From NCBI GenBank assembly GCA_022661535.1, contig JAKULF010000004.1:3472001-3536000 (forward strand): a stretch of 64,000 nucleotides of DNA, written 5' to 3'. Positions 58,250 through 64,000 of this stretch are shown piece after piece. The position numbers and the translations under genes are program-made. Each line of letters opens with the position of its first letter. Position 1 is the first letter of the stretch. Below the pieces are notes generated by a model that did no database searches, was not told the origin of the DNA, and saw nothing but the letters and a program-made list of their open reading frames with translations. This stretch comes from Eutypa lata (lineage: Eukaryota; Ascomycota; Sordariomycetes; Xylariales; Diatrypaceae).

Positions 58250-61200
58250 ATGGCTACCATTCGCACCTTGGACCATACGAAGTATGTCTATATATCATCA
58301 TCCTAGATTAGATTGGAATAGAGTCCGCAGGCGCATTTATTGGCATCGCTGGTCCTTAGCATAGGTCCCCGACACTAGCTAGATAGCCAGCCAACCAGTT
58401 ATTATCCTGTTATTCTAGACCTTAATCCTAACTTGAGCGCATCACAGGTCCGAAGCTGAGCTTGCTATGAACATCAAGAAGGCCACTAACACCGACGAGA
58501 CGGCCCCGAAGCGGAAACATGTGCGAAGTTGTATCGTTTATACCTGGGACCATAAGTCCTCCCAATCCTTCTGGGCCGGCATGAAGGTCCAGCCCATCCT
58601 TGCCGACGAGGTGCAGACATTCAAGGCTCTGATCACTGTCCACAAGGTGCTGCAGGAAGGCCATCCTCAAAGTTTACGAGACGCGATAGCGAATCGCGGA
58701 TGGATCGACAGCCTAAATCGCGGTATGGCCGGTGAAGGCATGCGAGGATACGGGCCGCTCATTCGAGAATATGTTTATTTCCTGCTAGCGAAACTGTCCT
58801 TCCACCATCAGCACCCTGAGTTTAATGGCACCTTCGAGTACGAGGAATATGTCAGCTTGAAGGCTATTAACGATCCGAACGAAGGCTACGAGACGATTAC
58901 CGACCTTATGGCTCTCCAGGACAAGATCGAACAGTTCCAGAAGCTGATCTTTTCTCACTTCCGAAATGTCGGCAATAACGAATGTAGGATCTCAGCTTTA
59001 GTACCTCTAGTGCAGGAGAGTTACGGTATCTACAAATTTATCACTAGCATGTTGCGGGCTATGCACTCTAGTAAGTCGTTGCTCCTCGCCCAGTAGCTAA
59101 AAAACAGCACTAATAGCACACGAAACAGCGACCGGCGATAATGATGCATTGGAGCCCCTCAGACAGCGTTACGATGCGCAGCATTACCGATTGCTCAAGT
59201 TTTACTATGAATGTTCTAACTTGCGATATTTGACGAGCTTAATCACCATTCCGAAATTGCCGCACGATCCCCCCAACTTGTTGGCCGAGGACGAGAACTC
59301 GCCAGCTCTGCCAGCTCGACCGAAACAAGAGATTGAGCGTCAGCCTACCCCGGTTCCGCAGCCCAAATCCGAGGAGCCCGATCAGATAACAGAGTTCTGG
59401 CAAAACGAGATTGAGAGGCAGAACAAAGAGTATGAGGACCAACAGAGAGTACTCCAGGAACGCCAACAACAGGCCCTACTCGCCCAGCAACAAGCTCAGC
59501 TGCAGGCTCAGCGTGAGTTCGAAGAACAGCAACGACAGCTGGCGGAGCAGCAGCAAAGGGAGCAAGAGGCGCTCCTAGCCCAACAAGCGCAGTGGCAAAC
59601 GCAGGGTAGGCTAGCAGAGCTTGAACAGGAGAACTTGAACGCTAGGGCCCAATACCAGCAGGACCAGCTGATGCTACAGCAGTACGACCAGCGGGTTAAG
59701 GCGCTCGAAGGTGAATTAGGGCAAATACAAGGCAGCTATGGCCATCAGATTAGTAGTAAAGACGATCAGATTCGATCTCTCCAAGAGCAGGTCAACACAT
59801 GGCGAACGAAGTATGAAGCGCTCGCCAAGTTGTACTCCCAACTACGACATGAGCATCTTGATCTTCTCCAAAAGTTCAAATCCGTCCAGCTAAAAGCAGC
59901 TTCGGCTCAGGAAGCCATCGAGAAGCGCGAGAAGCTAGAGCGGGAAATCAAGGCGAAGAACTTGGAATTGGCTGACATGATCCGTGAACGAGATCGTGCC
60001 CTCCATGAGAAGGACCGAGTGTCCGGTAGCAACAAGGACGAGGTTGAGAAGCTCAAGCGAGAACTGCGGATGGCGCATGAACGAGCCGACAACCTCGAGC
60101 GCAGCAAAGGCAACGAACTGTCTACGATGCTTTCCAAATACAACCGTGAAATGGCTGATCTGGAAGAAGCACTGCGCACCAAATCGCGTGCGCTCGAGGA
60201 GGCTCAGTCCAACCTCCGGGACGGCAACTCGGATATCGAACAATTGCTGCGTGATAAGGAGGAAGAGCTCGAGGTTTACAAGGCCGGCATGGATCAGACC
60301 TTGATCGAACTAAACGAGCTGAAGCTCAACCAGGGAGATACAGACCAGGTTCTGGACGGCCAGATAGATGCCCTAATCATGGCCAACTTGGACAAGATTA
60401 ACGAAATCATCGACTCGGTTCTGCAGGCTGGTGTGTCTCGAGTGGACGATGCGCTGTATGAGCTCGATTCGACGATGCAAGCTGGTAACCAAAATGCGTC
60501 GCCGACATACGTCTTGTCGCAGGTCGAGAAAGCTTCGGCAAGCGCTATGGAATTTGCAACTGCTTTCAACAATTTCATCGCGGACGGTCCCAACGCCACG
60601 CACGCCGAGCTCATCAAAGCCATTAACGTCTTCTCTGGATCCCTAGCAGACGTGTGCAGCAACACGAAGGGTCTAACCCGACTCGCCACGGACGAGAAGA
60701 AGAGCGACCAGCTCATGAACGGGACACGCACGGCGGCCCAGTCGACGGTCAAGTTCTTCCGGGGCCTCCTGAGCTTCCGGCTCGACGGCATGGACCCCAT
60801 CCAGAAGACGGACGTGGTCATCAACAGCAACAACGACGTGCAGATGAACCTGCAGAAGCTGAACAAGCTCGTCGAGACGTTCGCGCCGGGCTTCGGCCGC
60901 CTGACCAACAACAAGGGCGACCTGGGCGACCTCGTCGACTCGGAGCTCAACAAGGCGGCGGACGCCATCGCGGCGGCGGCGGCGCGCCTCGCCAAGCTCA
61001 AGAACAAGCCCCGCGACGGCTACTCGACCTACGAGCTCAAGGTGCACGACTCGATCCTCGACGCGGCGACGGCCATCACGACGGCCATCGCGCAGCTGAT
61101 CCGGGCGGCGTCGGCGACGCAGCAGGAGATCGTGCAGGCGGGCAAGGGGTCGTCGTCGCGCACGGCCTTCTACAAGAAGAACAACCGGTGGACCGAGGGC

Positions 61201-61779
61201 CTGATCTCGGCGGCCAAGGCGGTGGCGTCGTCAACCAACACGCTGATCGAGACGGCCGACGGGGTCCTCTCGAATCGCAACAGCCCCGAGCAGCTTATCG
61301 TGGCGTCCAACGACGTGGCCGCCTCGACGGCCCAGCTCGTCGCCGCCAGCCGCGTGAAAGCCGGCTTCATGCGCAGCCGCAGCCAGGAGGACCTCGAGAC
61401 CGCCTCCAAGGCCGTCGGCGCCGCCTGCCGCGCCCTCGTCCGCCAGGTCCAGGCCATGATCCGCGACCGCGAGAGCCAGGACGACGAGGCCGTCGATTAC
61501 TCGAAGCTCGGCGCGCATGAGTTTAAGGTCCGCGAGATGGAGCAGCAGGTTAGTAGTCGTAACTCTTTTTTTTCGTTCTTTCTTTTTTATGTTTTTATTT
61601 ATTTGGACTTTTGGGGGGACCGGGGGATCTCACACACACACACCCAGAGATAGACACGTTACTAACCACATCCGTTTGTTCGTTTATTTTAGGTCGAGAT
61701 CTTACAGTTGGAGAATTCTCTCGCTTCCGCGCGACACCGGTTAGGCGAGATGCGGAAGATCTCGTACAGGGAGGAATGA
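58250..61779 (+). CDS. SLA2: Endocytic actin adaptor Sla2/End4 (HIP1R family)
   Basis: Couples clathrin-coated sites to actin during endocytosis and polar growth. Exons are 58250-58281, 58448-59070, 59129-61548 and 61693-61779, giving 1053 residues. The 32-nt first exon encodes MATIRTLDHT and joins to KSEAELAMNIKKAT. Residues 1 to about 280 are the ANTH domain, with the basic KRKHVRS segment that contacts phosphoinositides. Residues of about 310-660 are a Gln/Glu-rich coiled coil, which would bind clathrin light chain. Residues of about 840-1000 are the I/LWEQ (THATCH) actin-binding domain (starting near DGYSTYELKVHDSILDAA). The last exon adds the C-terminal latch helix (VEILQLENSLASARHRLGEM). 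GC content is high in exon 3 from about 60.6 kb, producing long spurious frames in other phases. Confidence 0.95.
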
Positions 61780-62969
61780 TGAACGGTTGATCCTTGAAAG
61801 GATGTAGCGGCAAGTGAAGGTGTGGTAGTGAGTAGCAGGTAATCAAGCGATCAAGATCTATGGGCTACGTCTAAGATAAACACTAGTACCTACTTACCTA
61901 ACCTACATCTGAGCTATAAAAAAAAAAGAAGCAGAGGGAGGCGTGGATTTCAAGTTGGTCTCGATGCCTGCCTACCTACCTACATGTACCGAGAGGTAGG
62001 TACTTGCTACGTTTACCTTTAGCGCGGTTGATTATTATATTTACATGTAAATTGTGCAGAGAGGGAGAGAGAAGGAGAGCAGCGTAAATACAAAAGCGAA
62101 GTCCATCAGGTTGCTGATATGAGCAAGCGTATGCATGTATATTCTCATGTTGTACTCAAGGGATGAATTAGGACACACAAGACATCATGTACCACCAGAT
62201 GCTTTAATGCTTTAATGCTTTGGAAGTATTTTTCAAGTGCTTACTCAACTTACTAAAGGATACTTATGTTTATATCACCTCACCTCATACACAGCAACGG
62301 ATAAACATGCTTAAACTTTTTTTAAAATCGTTACTTTTTTTCTTTTCATTCATCGGGAAGGCAAGACAAGAAGCCCGCTTCCTCGCTATAATCCAACAAC
62401 CACTATTCATGCTGGAAGGGGCATATTTTCTCATGCCCGAATCATATATATACACCAAACAGACATGCCTTCCTTCTGAATGGCAATGTTCGCAACTAAT
62501 CCTGCGACGCCTGCATATTTCCTTCCGACTTCTGCAACAATCAATTCATAACCTTGGGGAAATATACCATCAATCGATACCGCAGATATTACGAAGTCAT
62601 GGCAGACTCTTCTATTCTGCTTAACTGATGAATTCCAGTCCAAATAGTAGGACCTCGACGAGAATAAGATAGTAATGGGGTGGGTGGCTTCACTGACACA
62701 CCATATGGTGATGTTTTGTCAGTTGCCGAAGAGACCTCAAGGTTTCAACATTATCTGAGGGGGGTAAGAAGTTGGCACACATGGCCTAGAAAAGATATAG
62801 GCCGAATAGAAGGATTCATGTACGTGTGCTGGGTATATATGGAAAATCATAAAACAAGAAAATGTTGGTGGTGAGGAGTCAATTGACCAAGTCCAAGACG
62901 GATCTTTTGAAACTCAGGTGTGGCCAATATCACGTTGATACTGGTGTTGGTTCCCACGAGACCAAGTAA
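61780..62969. other. Intergenic between convergent SLA2 and palI-like gene
   Basis: 1.2 kb with poly-A (61919-61928), TACCTACCTACATGTACC-type motifs (61973-61999) and purine runs. A 134-codon frame at 62220 starts with TTG and shows no family features, so I do not call it. Confidence 0.5.
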
Positions 62970-64000
62970 TTATATACCTGGATATGCCGATCCAGGTATC
63001 ATACCTCCTCCCGGTCCTCTAGACGGGCTAGGATTTCCATTACGGGCCGTGGGTAATTGAAAGTCTGGATTGCTATTAAGAATATTCACGTCGTTTCTAT
63101 TAACCGGTCTCCGTGGCGGTATTTGCTGGTTGTACCCTGGGCCTGGGGGCGGGGGATTCCAGCGAGGATTTATTCCTCGTTGAGATATCGATGTAAAACC
63201 GGATCGCTCAGAGATCGCAGGGCTTCTAGAACCTGGACCAGCGTGATCGTCCTCATAAGTGCCTGGTACGTCTAAATTTGTTTGCAAGGGCTGTAAGGGC
63301 TGCAAGGACTGCAACGGCTGCAAAGGTTGTGAGGCTGCGGGACCAGGCTCTGCAAAGCGTGGGTCTATATCCTCGTAATAGTCGCCCGCATCAGAGGGTG
63401 CTCGCTGCGAGGGTGCTGCTGACCTATTGTCGGGTACTTCTGGAGCCCGGGTTGCTACGTTCAGAGGCGATGGAACACCTGGAGACGACCTCCCAGGACC
63501 CTGATTCCATATTTGCCTTGGCGGGACATATTGACTACGATGTGTCAGCTCTGGTAAACCGTGGAAGAAATATCTATGAGAACTTACTCTTCTTGACTAT
63601 ACCTGCTTCCTTCGCTCATATAGGTATCGTGCCGTTGGCTCGCCGAAGTCCTTGCTTGTTGTAAAGCTAGCATACCCGCTACATCTGCATCACTGTCTCT
63701 CAATTGGTTGTTGTTGAATTGGCCAAAATTCGCAGGTGGGTGTGCCGGACTTCCTGTATTAGCATCCATCTCCACCGCCTGCCCAACTCGTTCGTCTCTT
63801 GTATCGTCCATGCCGGGCAACGGGGGAGGTGATTCAGCCCTAGGTAGATCACTAGCCCTGTCAGGGTTGTACGCTTCGTAGCTACCCGTGCCCAAAGTGC
63901 CAACTGAGCCGCTAGGCATCGGGGCATTCATGTCATATGCAGCGCCTGGCGGGGCGGGAGAAATTTGGCGACCTGGCGGGTAGTTTCCATATGCATCCGG
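62970..64000 (-). CDS. palI: pH-response regulator palI/RIM9, C-terminal part (continues beyond window)
   Basis: PalI/Rim9 is a plasma-membrane helper of the alkaline-pH sensor PalH in the Pal/Rim pathway leading to PacC activation. Only the cytosolic C-terminal tail lies here; the membrane-spanning N-terminus is beyond the right edge. Exons on the minus strand: 64000-63588 (open at the edge) and 63534-62970, with a 53-nt intron (gtaagt...tcgtag). Recognisable palI tail signatures are VGQAVEMDA, LRDSDADVAGMLALQQ, YYEDIDPRFAEP, FTSISQRGINPRWNP and a terminal GSAYP. The tail is Pro/Gly/Gln-rich and includes a short LQPLQ repeat (about 63292-63327). Family assignment rests on these tail motifs; the diagnostic SUR7/PalI membrane region should be confirmed in the adjoining sequence. 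Confidence 0.78.

Noticed and set aside
60294..61520. Long alternative frames on both strands within SLA2
   Set aside because: They come from the GC-rich codon bias of the I/LWEQ exon; composition is Arg/Gly/Pro-rich with no domain.
62220..62624. 134-codon frame between SLA2 and palI
   Set aside because: TTG start, poly-Phe from T-runs, no family features.
1..64000. tRNA, 5S rRNA or other structured RNA genes
   Set aside because: I looked for A/B-box and 5S-like motifs by eye and found none convincing; a tRNAscan-SE/Infernal run would be decisive.

Overview
The window comes from a filamentous ascomycete (Pezizomycotina), most likely a Sordariomycete. Genes have short GT-AG introns (about 50-170 nt) with CTAAC-like branch sites, intergenic distances are long, and the set of genes is typical of moulds: a palI-like pH-sensor tail, a DUF3433 membrane protein, a deuterolysin, a STAND/ankyrin remnant and a CIA30 complex I factor. 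Exon structures below were worked out by hand from splice sites and reading phase; family names rest on recognised motifs, not on a database search.

Layout. Bases 1-16.3 kb hold a left-truncated choline kinase, an SPP1-like PHD subunit of COMPASS, an unknown Ser/Pro-rich protein, a decayed ankyrin-repeat gene and a DUF3433 membrane protein. Bases 16.3-21.7 kb are AT-rich and transposon-derived: a 2.07-kb element with exact 42-bp terminal inverted repeats and a 5-bp target duplication, three copies of a small inverted-repeat element inside it, and a CTGTAGGT minisatellite. Bases 21.8-25.4 kb carry two convergent secreted-protein genes, one built of LPxIx pentapeptides plus two six-cysteine modules, the other an M35 deuterolysin. 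A gene desert follows (25.4-33.1 kb). From 33 to 64 kb the genes are housekeeping: SEC2-like Rab GEF, importin beta (KAP95), 2-isopropylmalate synthase (LEU4), a ferric reductase, APC5, CIA30, SLA2/END4 and the 3' part of palI/RIM9, with a second gene-poor stretch at 48.8-53.2 kb.

Neighbouring genes do not form an obvious pathway or biosynthetic cluster. The most unusual points are: (i) the last intron of the deuterolysin gene only restores the conserved C-terminus if read as a [D1,2] stwintron, an intron whose donor is itself split by another intron; (ii) the pentapeptide/dual-cysteine secreted protein; (iii) the convergent APC5 and CIA30 genes, which both end directly in telomere-like, G-quadruplex-capable G-rich tracts on their own sense strands; (iv) the nested transposon remnants.
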